Source: Asterella californica (taxonomy: Eukaryota; Streptophyta; Marchantiopsida; Marchantiales; Aytoniaceae). Taken from it: a DNA stretch of 64,000 bases. Each line of letters begins with the position of its first letter. The first letter of the stretch is position 1. The notes beneath the pieces were generated by a model. That model was not told where the DNA came from and did not search any database. It saw only the letters and a list, made by a program, of their open reading frames with translations. Positions 24,387 to 36,811 of the stretch are shown piece by piece. Location: contig JAYKYS010000001.1 of assembly GCA_036924285.1 (NCBI GenBank), positions 28,457,501-28,521,500 of the forward strand, written 5' to 3'. The position numbers and the translations under genes were made by a program.

Positions 24387-24602
24387 AATGATGGTAATGT
24401 GATTCATGTCTCCAGAACACACAGAACTGAAAGATATGGAGAAGATTAAAAATCTAATTTTTTAATGAATAGCACAGATTTCACTAGAGTTTAAAAAACA
24501 TATATATCTGAAAAGGAAACAAGAAGCAAGTGAATATATTCTCAAATGTGAAGCTACTGTTGAGCGAAGACTATTAGCTGGAAATATTTCTGTTGTGATG
24601 AG
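24386..24602 (-). repeat. Inverted-repeat fragment (partner 7,689-7,905)
   Basis: Reverse complement of 7,689-7,905. It joins the CAP-promoter copy at 24,386 with no spacer. Confidence 0.85.
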
Positions 24603-27600
24603 TATCTTTTTACTAGTGCATGTCAGAGTTAACTAATATTACTTTTGCTTGTCTTATTTTTTGTCACTGTTATGGTAGAGTTCTTCGGAACAGGTGAATA
24701 TGAACAGTCTGAACATTATTTTCCGAATGAAGACAAACAATGTTGTTTGAAAATCCGTATGCTTGCTTATTCACCTTTTCCATCTGAAGAAGAAGAGTGC
24801 TGTAAGGTTAATGGATTAATGTATCTTTTTGCTTCGGTAGGTCATCACACTTGTACCCTCAGAAACGGATGGCCTTGCATTTCCCTTATGGGGTTTTTAC
24901 TGACTTTGCTACTGTTTCCAGAATGATTAATGTTTAATAGTTAAGTTTAATTTTATTAGAATTTAATCTAATCTTTTTATGTAATATTTATAACATTCTC
25001 GATAATATTAAAAGATAAAAGTTCCTGAAGTTAACCGAGCATGCTTATTAGATGAAGGGTTAGGTTATACATTAAATCTTGCACAAAATCTATTTTCTGA
25101 AATTACACCAGACTGGTGTGCGATTGAACTTACATGACTTATGAGGTTTTCTCGGAAGTTCTGACATGTAGTATACAGGTAAATATAATATTTATTTAAA
25201 TAAAATATTTTAATTCAAAGATATGAAATACTTTTCAATTAATATTTACAAAATTTTAATTCACACTTCTTGAACCACTTACATTCTGACATTAATAAAA
25301 TGTATACAGGTTCGCTCAGACTTCATTGTAATACTTGGTTCAATCATGCTTTTAGATTTTTCTCTTCTCTCCAGGTTTATCTTTTCCTCTTCAGGCCAAA
25401 AAGTGCACTTTGGATGCATATTGAAACCATAACTTGCATGGTGGTAAAACCTCTCAACCCTCAACAAAGGTCTCGACCCAAGATTATTAGTAGAAAATCT
25501 TCCGCTTATGATTGCTGCGGACCTTTCTGTTAATGCATGTCGATACTAACTATTAAGATTTCTTTTTGAAGGAAGGGATTTTCTCCCTCATCGTCTCAAT
25601 GGGAGTTTACAACATATGAGAAACACTCTCAACCTCAATTAGGTTAAAACTGTATCACTCTTTTTCTCTGAAGCTCATGCTGACCGGAATTGACAGAGAT
25701 ATGATGGAAAACTTCGTGAAAGTACTTTTTGTCGTCGGAACCCAATCATAATATTCCGGAGTTCGGAACCATTACTTTGACATGCCCTAATAGTCACAAT
25801 TAGTGATGTGGGAGGAATTTGTACGAACCGCAAAAAGATCGAAGGGACAGCAAAACTAAAGCTCTTCGTTATCAATAAGCGCTCTCTGTGACTGGAACAC
25901 AACCAAATAAAGAAATATGCATGTTACACGAAATTTAAGTCAAGTTAGGGGAAAACGACAAGCTAAAGAAGCAGGTGAAAATGCACTGTGATGGGTTTTG
26001 GGTCAATGTTTCTTCAAGCTGATCTATGACTACAAGTGCTCCTGGTGACCTACAATATCGTATTTGCGGGTTTACTTTCAGAAACTGGGAAATTTAACCG
26101 TTATTCAGAAAATAATTTTAGTGACTGCATCTCCATCCTAACGTGGAATTGTGAAATAATGAATCAACTTAAAGCTATTCATCAACTTTACAAGTTAAGA
26201 TTCATCTCGAAACAAACTACTAGGTATAGACAGAGAAATTTTAAGAGGAAGATTATATGTTTCTTGGAACAAAACGGAAAGTTTTCTTCAAATCAAAATA
26301 CACTGGGAGAAGAAAAGGAATATTTTTTACACTCATAGACGGGGTTTAAACGATGGAGGAGAGAGCGATACCATTGTGACCTCAGGGAACTGTTGTCGTG
26401 AACGCTAGCTTTTTGTCATCAGAAAAAGATACATATTATGTGAAATTGTGCATTAAGTTGTGAAGAAAATAAAATTTCTCTCTAAATGTTAAGTGTAAGG
26501 TGCGCCTAGAGTTACAGATAGTCCAGACATATCCCATAAAGGAGAAAGTAAAGAAACGCGTTTCCAAAAGTTGAAAGAGAGGGAGAGAGGCTGGTAGCAA
26601 ATACATATTAATTTGAATGAGACATCTAGTATATTTCTAACTCTTCCGTGGGAAAGAGTTAGTATTGAACTAAGAAAGGGTTCAATACTTGCCTCCTCTA
26701 TCGACAGGTGGAGTACGTGACTACTATGCACAGGTACCTGACTTGCTATACGTTACCGTCGATTACAGTCCATAGTTCGCATTCTAATAATCTCCCTGCA
26801 CCTTTGGTATTAGTGACCGGCTCCTTTTCAGTAACCTCGAGGGTGCTGTTCAAGCAAAAGTTAGTTCTCAAATTATACAGGTCACATAAAAAGAACTTAT
26901 GAATTGTAAACTCCTTAGTGCAAAACATTTGAACAAATAAACTTTTGATCACAATTTTGAAAGTTGCTTATAATCAGCGCTCGAAGCTAATTGGGATTCT
27001 TTGTATTCTCATTCGGCTGGAATTATGAAATGGGTGTCTAGCCGGACTTTTTACCGGTTAAAATTTTACAAAATGACAAGTTATCTGTTAAGAAAACCTG
27101 GAGAACTAACTGGGAGAAACCGGTTCTCTGTTCGTAGTTGAGTTAAAATTGACTTTTATCCTAGTTCAATCGTGTTGTGGAATTTAAAGATTTGTTCGTT
27201 GTCTTCATTTGATTCAAGTTTTGTTCTCATATAACATGTAAGGTATGAAACTCATTTGACACGTTGTTGTAGTTTGATCTGGAAATATCCAAATATCCAA
27301 TAGTGGTGATGTGCATTTGGTGTACCTTTATGCATTTCCTGTGTACATGTGCCATGGAATGTGGAACTTCGGAGTAATATCGGATGGATCGAATTTTCTA
27401 CTGTGTAAAGCTTCGACCGGCCTGGTTCAACTTGTGCACTCTGAGTATCTATTGTAAACATCAGTTGGGATAGATGATGGACTCGTGAGTGTGCGGTTGT
27501 CTATCCATTTAGCATCGTTAGCACTTCACTAATCCACGCGAATTTAATTCTATGTTTTCGTATAATTTCTAATCTAATGGTATTTCAGCTGTTCCTTGTG

Positions 27601-27840
27601 TTTTAATTTAAAAACTTTTGAATATGACTTGAGCATAGCCAAATATTCATGAGAATTAGAGAATTGTTTACATGTTCAAGTTATATAAATTATAAATATC
27701 CATCCGCTCGAACCAAAATGGATGTAATCCAGATCAACTTACAACCTGATAAGGAAAAGCGTAATTCCATGTACACCTCAGGTTATGCTCTAACCCTTCT
27801 CGTAAGACAAGTTTCTCCACACAACAAAACACCATGTTCC
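24603..27840. other. AT-rich stretch, no gene recognised
   Basis: The longest local frames (about 90-100 codons, e.g. 24,645-24,926 and 26,036-26,338 on plus) have no recognised domain and no visible splice partners. I see no repeats with the rest of the window. Confidence 0.45.
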
Positions 27841-27841
27841 G

Positions 27842-28345
27842 CACGTGTGAACGATAAACACCTCATCACGTAACAAAAGAAATCTCTCTCTCGGATCATA
27901 CACGTACGGACACATGGCATGAATTTATGGCATCCACCTCAGATAGAGTTTCCCCAACCTTGACTAAAACATGAATATATTCTTTTGTTCTTATTATTGT
28001 TCAATGATACCATTCTCGTAAAGTAGAAAAAATCAGCACCCCATATACTCGGCGAGGAAAAACCCTCTGCTAAAGACTAATCAGAATGTGAACATACTGT
28101 TATTTATTTATTATTCAACGTTATGACTCCCACGTGTGAACGCTTGACACCCCAACACTTAGCCAAAAAACACCCTTCTTCTCCTAAAGACTAACTACTA
28201 AAATATGAACATATTGTTATTATTCAGTTACCATTCGCAAGTGCGATACACATCCTAACACTTAGGAAAGGTCCTTTCCTATCCTAACTAAAATTTGAAC
28301 ATATTATTATTCTTTTGTTCTTTGTTATTATTCAAAGTACCCCAA
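27842..28345 (+). repeat. Degenerate tandem array, about 100-130 bp units, about 4 copies
   Basis: Each unit combines a CACGTGTGAACG-like box, CACCCCAACACTTAGC.AA, CCTTCTTCTCCTAAAGACTAA and TGAACATATTGTTATTATTC. The last motif recurs near 27,970, 28,090, 28,207 and 28,299. Units are diverged, with indels. CACGTG-like cores occur at 27,843 and 28,131, and again outside the array near 28,449 and 28,461. Confidence 0.65.
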
Positions 28346-31300
28346 CAAAACCCGCAAGATCTAGATGGATGTTTCTACGTCTGTGTACGGTTTATGGTTC
28401 ACGAGGAAGATCCTTCTTCTAGCGACTAAACCCCACATGTGGGAGTATTCCCACGTGTGCCCACGTGGCATCTTCTCATACACCTCCAACACTTAGCAAA
28501 ATTTCAAGCCCTCTCAAGTTCTTAAAAAATATCCGTCAGTTTAGGTCACACCCGAAGACTAGAAGGCAGGCTGGAGACTAGAGGAGAAGACTGATTTAAC
28601 CGGTTGTGTGTATTCTGCAGCAGAAGCTGGAGACTACGGGCATGCCGGAGGAGATACGGATTATATCTGCTTTTCAGATAAGAAGATCTGAGTGGATATC
28701 CAATGGAGAACCAGTATATCTCCAAGCTCGATGAAAAGCTAGTATCCTCGTCTTATCTTATCTTATCATACCATTTTGCTGTTTTGTGGTCAGGAGGGTT
28801 TATGGTTTGAAGTACCTTGAAGTCAAATACCTTCCTAAGAGGGAAACCTGAAGCAACTATCACTTCTCATGGTAAAGACTGCGAGCCGAGTATCTGTTCA
28901 TCGACAGTCGAAGCTCCAAGACGAAGTTCCATTTTATCAGGTGAGTCGTCCTTACATCATGTTTATCGTAAATGTACTATTGACTGCTTCACTTCCTGTG
29001 GTCGTCGCACGACAGTCGTATAATTGTCATACTCGCATATAGAGATGATTCAGGTTTGTTCTGTCAGTAGAAAACTACGTAAACTTGTTAGCTTTTTGGT
29101 ATGCGCCCTAGCCTGCATCGACAGTCCTGTAGTCTCGGTCCACTTTTCCAGATCATATGCCTGTAGTTATATAAAGGAGCTTGAGTCGGACACTTCTTCA
29201 AACTTCCTCGAGCTCAGGCTGGAGGATTTCGAGTAACAGTCAGGAAGCTAGGCAAGTACAGTATAATTATGACGTCTTTGATCGCACTCGCGCTCAGTTT
29301 CATACCTCTTAGTGTAATTACAACCATATTTTTGGTAGAGCTGCTGCTACAGGCTCCTTCTGCTCAAGCGCAAACTAGCAGCTTGTGTGCCGAGCTTGTT
29401 AGGTCGTACCAGTATCTCTGTGAAGAAATTACGTTCATGTCGATCGTCCAGTTGGCGGGGCAGCTCACTGAAGATATAAAAGGTGTCTTATGTCTCACTC
29501 ACCAGCACGTCTGGAAAGTTCACTATCGGAAATGTTCCTGTGCTGGTAAAAACCAAGGATTCTGGAACAGGGACAGTCGGTTTCAGCTGACTGAGGCTGT
29601 CGACATGTTGCTTCTTTTGTTACTATTCGACGCATGATTCGAGGATGGATTGGGCACAAGCGAGCTAACATACTGGAATCATGATCACTTCGATCTCCAA
29701 TAGCTCCCACGCTTTGAAACACACCTCGCCGGACTAACTTTACGCTTCGGTACAATCTCTAGATAGACGGTATGGAGGAGTCAGCTGAATATCTTTGGAC
29801 ACTCCATCTGCAGTCCGACAAGTCCGAAAAGCTTATTTGTCGGTTTGAAGCGACCTAGGGCAGCTTCATCAGCAGACAGAATCGACGTTGGAAGGTAAGA
29901 GCAGTTAGTCAGCTAATCGTACTAATTGCTGATTGCTTATATAGTATCTGCATCTAGTCCAGGGACTTTGAACATGATCTTTTTGAGTGGGATCTGACTT
30001 TCGAATATATAGCCGTTCACGTATCAGAATCTCGCCACCCTTATGAAAGATACTATAGCTTAGAGAGAGATGATCCCTGAGAGCTTACCATGGCCTGATT
30101 ATACAAAATCATAGTTGCTTGTGCTTATAATACGTACAATTCTTTCCACCTTCGAATTCCATAAGTTAAGCCTTTTGCTAAAAGATCACATGCACTGTTA
30201 AAGTGGTTAGATAATCATGCTTTAGCAAGGCATATGAAACTCAGCTATCATGACATCTTCAGCGAGAGCACTCGCGATCGCAGACGAGCACATGAGTATC
30301 TAATTAGCGCGCAACTGCAGTCTCGTTACATGCAGGGATCAAGTTGGAGATAAGGTTTAGCTCCAGATATATGTATATCATATATTATGCATTGTAGCTG
30401 AGCACTCCTTGCAATGATGGAATGAAATATACACTTGCCAGAGACATCACTCTTCTCCCTAATTGTTGTCTCGTGCATCACGTAGTGTTCGTCTCACATT
30501 CCTCAAACATCCATGACGCCCGTGCTGGCATGTCCAATTAAAAGCTCGATGCTATATAGGAGAGGACTCGCAGTACCGGGGATCTCTAAGCTCATAGGTG
30601 TCAAAAGACTTTTGTTACATCACTCGTACATCAGCGTGTGATAGCCTGTTGGGTATATCTTTTCTATACACTTGACAGGTCTCAGGTTCGATTCTCTACA
30701 CTGGCTCGGGTTGTGCTTGTCTCCACGTTGGCTCGGATTATGCTTAATTAATTTATTTTATTTTTTGTCATGCAGATTTTTTCAATTTCCTTTTTGTTTT
30801 CCATGTGAGGCTACCGAAGGTGATATCAGTATTATCGTACTGGTCTTTGGTCTCTGATTCACTGCAACTTGTTCGAGGTAAACCATATCAACCTTTTTTG
30901 TTTCTTCTTGTTTCTTCTTGCATCATCTTTCTTCATATGATAGCAAAATGATCGAGAAAAAATATTTTTCTTATTTTGATCAACAATTTTCAGAATGTTT
31001 TTATTATCACGAGAGTTCAGATATTAGTGAACTTATTTATCAAAAGCGAATAGAAATTATCAGAGGAGAACAAGTTCAGAAAGATAAATCCCTTTGGTGC
31101 GTAGTACCTTCTTCATTTTACATTGTTGTTTCAAGACAACAAATAGAACTTATTTATACATCTGAAGGCCAGATTATTGCAAGAAGAAAAAAATGAAATT
31201 TAGAGACGCCCTTATGATATACTTGTGACAGTATATCAAAGCGATCTACGATATGAAATACACATTGAAGAGTGGAGATACTCGAGTTCCCTTGAAGTAA

Positions 31301-31530
31301 ACAATGCGTGCTGTAGGGCCATTGCATAATTGTCGTGAACGGCGAGGCTCAGATTCTGTGACATTCTTCAAAAATAGTCGTAAGTCTAAAAAACTTGCTA
31401 ATATTATAGAGAGATTTGATAGTTTTTTAGAGAAATATTATCATCATGTTTACTTGAAATTATTTTAGTTGATGCTTGTGAAGATTTTCCTTTTATTGTG
31501 GAAGATTTTTTCAAGATATATTTTCCGTAT
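28346..31530. other. No recognised gene; possible decayed coding at 28.8-30.4 kb
   Basis: Between 28.8 and 30.4 kb the plus strand has peptide-like stretches interrupted by stops every 30-60 codons, suggesting an old coding relic, but no domain could be named. A frame at 29,269 (122 codons) opens with a hydrophobic signal-like segment and has no other support. A frame at about 30,947-31,196 (MIEKKYFSYFDQQF...) is AT-rich and unrecognised. Confidence 0.35.
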
Positions 31531-34500
31531 TTGTCTAGACTAAGCTACGCTGATATCGCTTGGACCATGACAAAGTTTAAGTATTCCGGATCCCATAGAA
31601 ACCAACCTAAGGATAACATGTTATCCTCCAAGTATGCATGTTAATTTATCTCGGAATAGAGAGCACTGACTTACTGAGATATCACCATCATGGATGAGAT
31701 ACCAAATTTATATACACTGACTAGAAAATTATCGTTAAAAAATCTAAACTCACATGTAGTTATCACTGTAGTAAATTTGAATACGATATTTCTTTGTCCC
31801 GTAGTACATGCAGACCAAGAATGACCGATAGCCAAAGCTTAGGGACGGAACTCGTTTCGTTCTCAAGCTTAGACTCTTCATGAATTAAAGCGTAAATTTT
31901 GAATCTCAAGGTTAGACTCTTCACGAATTACAGCGTAAATTTTGAACCAAGCATACGACGCCATGGCCTTTGGTTGCACAGTGGTCTAAGAACTTTTCCG
32001 GCCAAAGCTTCTCATGGAAAGCGTCTCTTATTGTTATTTTCCATTGTACAAGAAGGGGTCTTCCTAAATATGGACGCCTAGCAATTTTTCTGACAAAGTA
32101 TTCAATTTGTTTTATGTTTAATTAATTTTTATATTTATTTAATGTTCTCGGTCTATAATATATAAAAAAGAAACCTAACTAGAAAGTATCATTCATTTTT
32201 TGCCACGCTACAGGCGGATGGGGTTGCTTGTTGGCTCATGGCAGGTTAGTCACTATGGCTCTTCTTGGGTTGGTTCCCATATGACAAATAGATATGGTAA
32301 ATAAAAGGAAATTATTAATCACGGCACCGGTTCATCTCTGGTCCCCAGAATAATAGGTTAACAGCTGCCACTATAAGACGTGTTAACCGTACAAATCAGG
32401 TAGCATTATTAGGGGTGTCAAAGTTAAGCAGAAATATTCTTCAACGGTCGAAAGTGTTACACTCTAACTTTTCAACAGTTAGATTTGTATTTAATCGTGA
32501 ATTGATGCGAATCTCTCCTATGAGTAAACACTATCTTATTCATTTTCCATTTTAATCTCTGATACCGAAATAATTACACTAAGTAGTAGATTTCTCTATT
32601 GAAAAAGAAAAGAATGAAACCTGAGACAACTGAGTGAAAAAACCATGAAATTTCTGAAAAGACACCCACAAAAAGCCTAGCTGAAGTCGTAATTCCCTCA
32701 TGCAGGTTAAGACTCTTCTGAAAAGTTCCAACATTGACACCCTTTTTAGTCTGTTAAGTTCTCCATTTCCTTTTCGTTCTTCCATTATTCCATTTTTAGT
32801 TCTATTTTCATCATAGTCACTAGCTTTTATCTAGAAATAAGCATATTAGATAGTGATATAATTTAGTATCGGAACTCCTCCATTTATTTTCTTGTTCTTC
32901 ACGTCACAATACTCTCTTTTGTGCCTTGTATATCTCGTCTTTCATAGTGTCTTCTTCTGTGGCGTTACATCAAATGTTTTTATAATCTTGAGTTGTTAGA
33001 TAAGGAGTGTCAAAGCTAAAACAAAATATTCTCTATATTCTCAGAAAAAATGGCCCTAATTTTTCCAAATGTAGTTTTGTCTAGAATTGTGTATCGCTCA
33101 GGGAGTGTTTTTGAATTGCTGCAATTTTTTATTTTTTTACTTTTTGATCATTTCAGTAAATCTTTTACGTCCTGAATCTACTTACAGCTGAAACTCACTT
33201 GTGATTTGATTTGAACAAAAAAACAAGCTAAAGACGGCCGAAGTGGTTTTCTATCAATACCTCCAGAGATAGCTGTAACCCTCGTCCGTGAGAGAAGAAT
33301 ATTCTAACTTTGACACGCATCATACAAGATGTATTTCAGCCATGGAAGATCGAAGAACAAGAGCATAATAGCAGAGTATGATTGTGATCTGTTGTAGGTA
33401 GATGACCTGATCTTGACTGACCACAGAGTCAAACCAAGTGCATCGGTGACTCTCCTTCATGTAACTCCTAGCAGCAGCTTGATCCCCATGGCTTCCCTAC
33501 ATATCTTCAAGAGTCACTTCAAGAGCTCACCACCATCAACGCCAACTTACCCATTGGGGGTCCTTTCCATCATGGGCTCCTTAGAGGAAGCACTCATTTA
33601 ATCCTCGAGAATTATTTCATTAATTAGACGATAAGCTTCAGGTCTTTTTCTTAACATCAAATTATTATACCATAAAGTAATCTTATGAAGTAATTATGTT
33701 AATAATAATAATAATCTGTTATTACCAGTTTTTAACATGTGAAAATGTAATTTTTGTTAGCCGTCTAGATTTCCATTAGTTTCTAATTGAAGAAAGAATT
33801 TGGACAAATTATAGAGTAGAAGTCGCTTGATCCAAGAAGTTAATATATAAATTCACGATGATCTCCGTGAGTCAAAAATCAGAATATTAAATTCGGTTGA
33901 GATAAACAACTTTCTAGTATTCCATGAACTTGTTGCAATGTTCCCTCGAGATACAAAAGTTATAAATTCTTTTGTCCTTCACCGCTAAATACAGTATTCT
34001 CTCGAGATACATCATTCAAGTTATTTTTATCAGTCAATATATTATTTTTGTTAAAAAAAAGACAAACGCAGTGCAATCCATCAACTGATTATAAGCAAAA
34101 ACGCGTAATAGTATATTGGTCATTATCTGTTATCACATTTAAAATCTTTCTCCAGTTGAGAAATATAATGATTTTATATCCAGAAAACTGCACAACATGT
34201 ACAAAAAGGTTTTGCATCCGGTAAGCAGAGAAAGTGAACAGAATGAGAAATACAAAAATAAATAGTTTAAATGCATATGAAGTTAAATAGAAAGGAGTTC
34301 ATCTTTTCAAGACTGCGTTTTAGCAGTGCATAACAATTTATACATCGCGATCGTCATCGGAAGAAATATTCTCTGGGGATGTGAGCAGTTACTAAATTAA
34401 CCCATCAGGCGTTAGATGATGATGAGAATAACTCCACATTCACTTCCTATCGGGAGTCGCGAGTTTTATCATCTAGAGTTTAAAGGGATTTTATTATAGC

Positions 34501-35939
34501 ATGTGCGAGTAAATAGATCTACTAAATCCACTTAAACTTTTTAATCTGTTTAAATAAAAATATTTTTTGATACACTAGAATCGTTAAATAAAGAATATAT
34601 AAGTAGAGTATTTTTTATTTTTACAGAAGAGTAGAGCTATCTGTAAGCTTTACACTTTGTGATTCGTTTTTAGTAACTCTAGTTGCTACTAACTAAGATC
34701 TATCGATTAAAAGTTTGAATAGTTTCTTCGAGAAATTTAGAATCTTCTCTGGGTACACACCAAAGTACAAAGAGAGCAATTAAATATTTTTCATCTTTTT
34801 AAATCAGTACTTGAGGTTTAAGCTTTAAGGTCTTATGTCAATAAGTTTAATATTATCACGTAATGAATATATGAATATGCGAAATGATTTATTTGTAGAT
34901 TAATATAATAAGGTGTCTGATGTAAAAAGCATATTATGTTAAGTGTCCCTCGAGGTCAAAGGCCGCTGACTCTTTCGTAAGAGAAAGTCTGCACGAGCTC
35001 TTTTGCAAATTGGTCACTTAGACCTCAAATCTTGATTCTTATACTAATATATCAAACCTTGGAGAGTCTTTTTGTACTTTCGGTTTTCAATTCTAAATAC
35101 TCAGTAAATTTCACAGACATCAATATTTTTATCACTATAGTCCGGTCCAATCGTCTTAGTCTGTAATGGAATGTTTGCGTAAATTTTCCAACCATTACGG
35201 AATCAATTTTAGCCAGAACTAACTTAATCACTAAAAGTTATGGCAGTTTTAGTGACCAGATGTCCTTTTCCTCAAGTAAATCTTAGCAAAACCTCACGCT
35301 GATTTGCTCCAAAGGTCCTAAAATCCAAAATTTATCCTTAGTATTTCAATCCCAAAAAAAATTCTCAATGCTTTTCGACGTTAATAAAAATCCTACAAAA
35401 TGAATCTCAATAGCTCTCTTTGTACACTCTACTAGAGCTTCTTATATTACGGTTGAAGTGACAAACTGCATGTGTGAAGAGACTCATGAGTGACTTTCGG
35501 AGAATTAAGGTTATACATGTATCGCCACTAAGTATAAGATTGCAGTCTATCCTGAATAACGAAATGTCAGTCTGGCACTATTCTCATGTTCATCGACATC
35601 GACTGAACTCCATGATTTGGTTTCTCCTTCTTATTACTTTCACTTGGGTGACTAAATTTTTAACGAATGATTCGGTTTCCGTCCAAGGGCGAGAGATTCT
35701 GGAGCACTGGCGACCCGAGTGATGCATATTTGTCCTGAAGAACACTTTTCTTGGATTTTGCCTCGGTAACACTTGATATCTCTCCACTACGGAGAAAGTC
35801 AACTTCTCGCAAACGCAGCTTCACAGAACATGCCAACGCGGTGGCGAAAACCCGACAAAAAGAACGATGTCGCCAAGAAGAAAGAGTGCGCCTACATTGT
35901 ACGGCAGTCCGGCGACAATATCCGGCTGTACACAAGGGC
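31531..35939 (+). repeat. 4.4 kb dispersed repeat, copy 2 (partner 3,277-7,689)
   Basis: Collinear with copy 1 except for the 0.8 kb inversion (here 32,682-33,457) and several indels. Extra sequence here includes about 300 bp at 33.84-34.15 kb, about 80 bp at 35,046-35,127 and a roughly 46 bp local duplication near 31,900. Its right end lies about 105 bp upstream of the OMT TATA box, so part of it may serve as OMT upstream sequence. Confidence 0.9.
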
Positions 35940-36009
35940 ATATCCTGACGAGACAAGTACAAAACCTACTCTTATGGATTCTTATGGACTAATTTTCTTC
36001 GTCCGCAAG

Positions 36010-36054
36010 TGAGAGAGAGAGAGCTCTTTTGAGATTCTGGAGGACTATATAAAA
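36010..36054 (+). promoter_or_regulatory. OMT core promoter: GA tract and TATA box
   Basis: A GAGAGAGAGAGAG tract (36,011-36,023) is followed by TATATAAAA (36,046-36,054). A start near 36,080 would place the Copia insertion only about 20 nt into the leader. Removing Copia and one target duplication joins this promoter to the OMT ATG with a leader of about 100 nt. Confidence 0.6.
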
Positions 36055-36096
36055 CTTAGTTCACTGCTGAGATTGTTCGCAGATTTCGAAGACTTC

Positions 36097-36101
36097 TCCC
36101 G
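36097..36101 (+). other. Target-site duplication TCCCG (left; right copy 41,060-41,064)
   Basis: The five bases TCCCG directly precede the TGTT of the 5' LTR and directly follow the ACA of the 3' LTR, as expected for Copia integration. Confidence 0.95.
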
Positions 36102-36344
36102 TGTTAAAGATAATGTCTAGTCTATAGTCACATCTATAGTCATCTCTATAGTCACCTCTATAAGTCACATCTATAGTCACCTCTATAGGCACATTTCTAT
36201 GTCTAGTAACTGATTAATGACTAACCTCTGTCCATAGGTTAGAGTATATAACAACCCCCCTCTTGGGAGATGATGAGTCGACTGATCCCTTTACTAATGT
36301 ATCTTCCATAGTGGAGAGTATTCACTTGGTTTGGTTCTTAAACA
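36102..36344 (+). repeat. 5' LTR of Copia
   Basis: It starts TGTTAAAG and ends TTAAACA. The U3 part holds a run of 12-13-bp variants of CTATAGTCACCT (about 36,119-36,192), a likely enhancer array. A TATATAA box lies at 36,245. The start of LTR transcripts would be about 25-30 bp downstream of that box. Confidence 0.95.
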
Positions 36345-36356
36345 TGGTATCAGAGC
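36345..36356 (+). other. Copia primer-binding site
   Basis: TGGTATCAGAGC immediately follows the 5' LTR. It is complementary to the 3' end or internal part of plant initiator-Met tRNA, the usual Copia primer. Confidence 0.92.
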
Positions 36357-36811
36357 TTAAGCACGAGCATTAGCAAGAAGAATGAGGAACCAGAGAGTGA
36401 AAAGGACATAGAGTGAGCACACCACCTTCAACTGAGAAGTGAGAAAGAAGGCGCAAATTTCTGATCAAACTACCTTTGACTGCGTTTTTGGAGGGGAAGG
36501 AGGTCGAATTAGACAAATCTGAGAGTGGATTTGGGGTTAAAAAGGCTCTGCCTTAGGGATTTGCAAAGAGCTTTCCAACGGTCCAACTTTCGACCCAAAC
36601 GGACCTCGTATAAAGAAGTTACACTTTGGGGAACCCTTGATCAACGGATCTTTGACTGCACTTTTGAAGGCCTTAACGATCGATTTTCGCATTTCTGAGA
36701 TTTTTACCGGGCTGGACGAGATTGCAGAGGTTTACAATATAGACACTACTTCCACCTCCACAACCACTTTGAGGAGTTCCAGATTTTTCCCACCTACTTT
36801 ACTTTCGATCG

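Noticed and set aside
29269..29637. Possible small secreted protein with a hydrophobic N-terminus
   Set aside because: It is a single short frame in a region of decayed coding text, with no homology, promoter or splice evidence.
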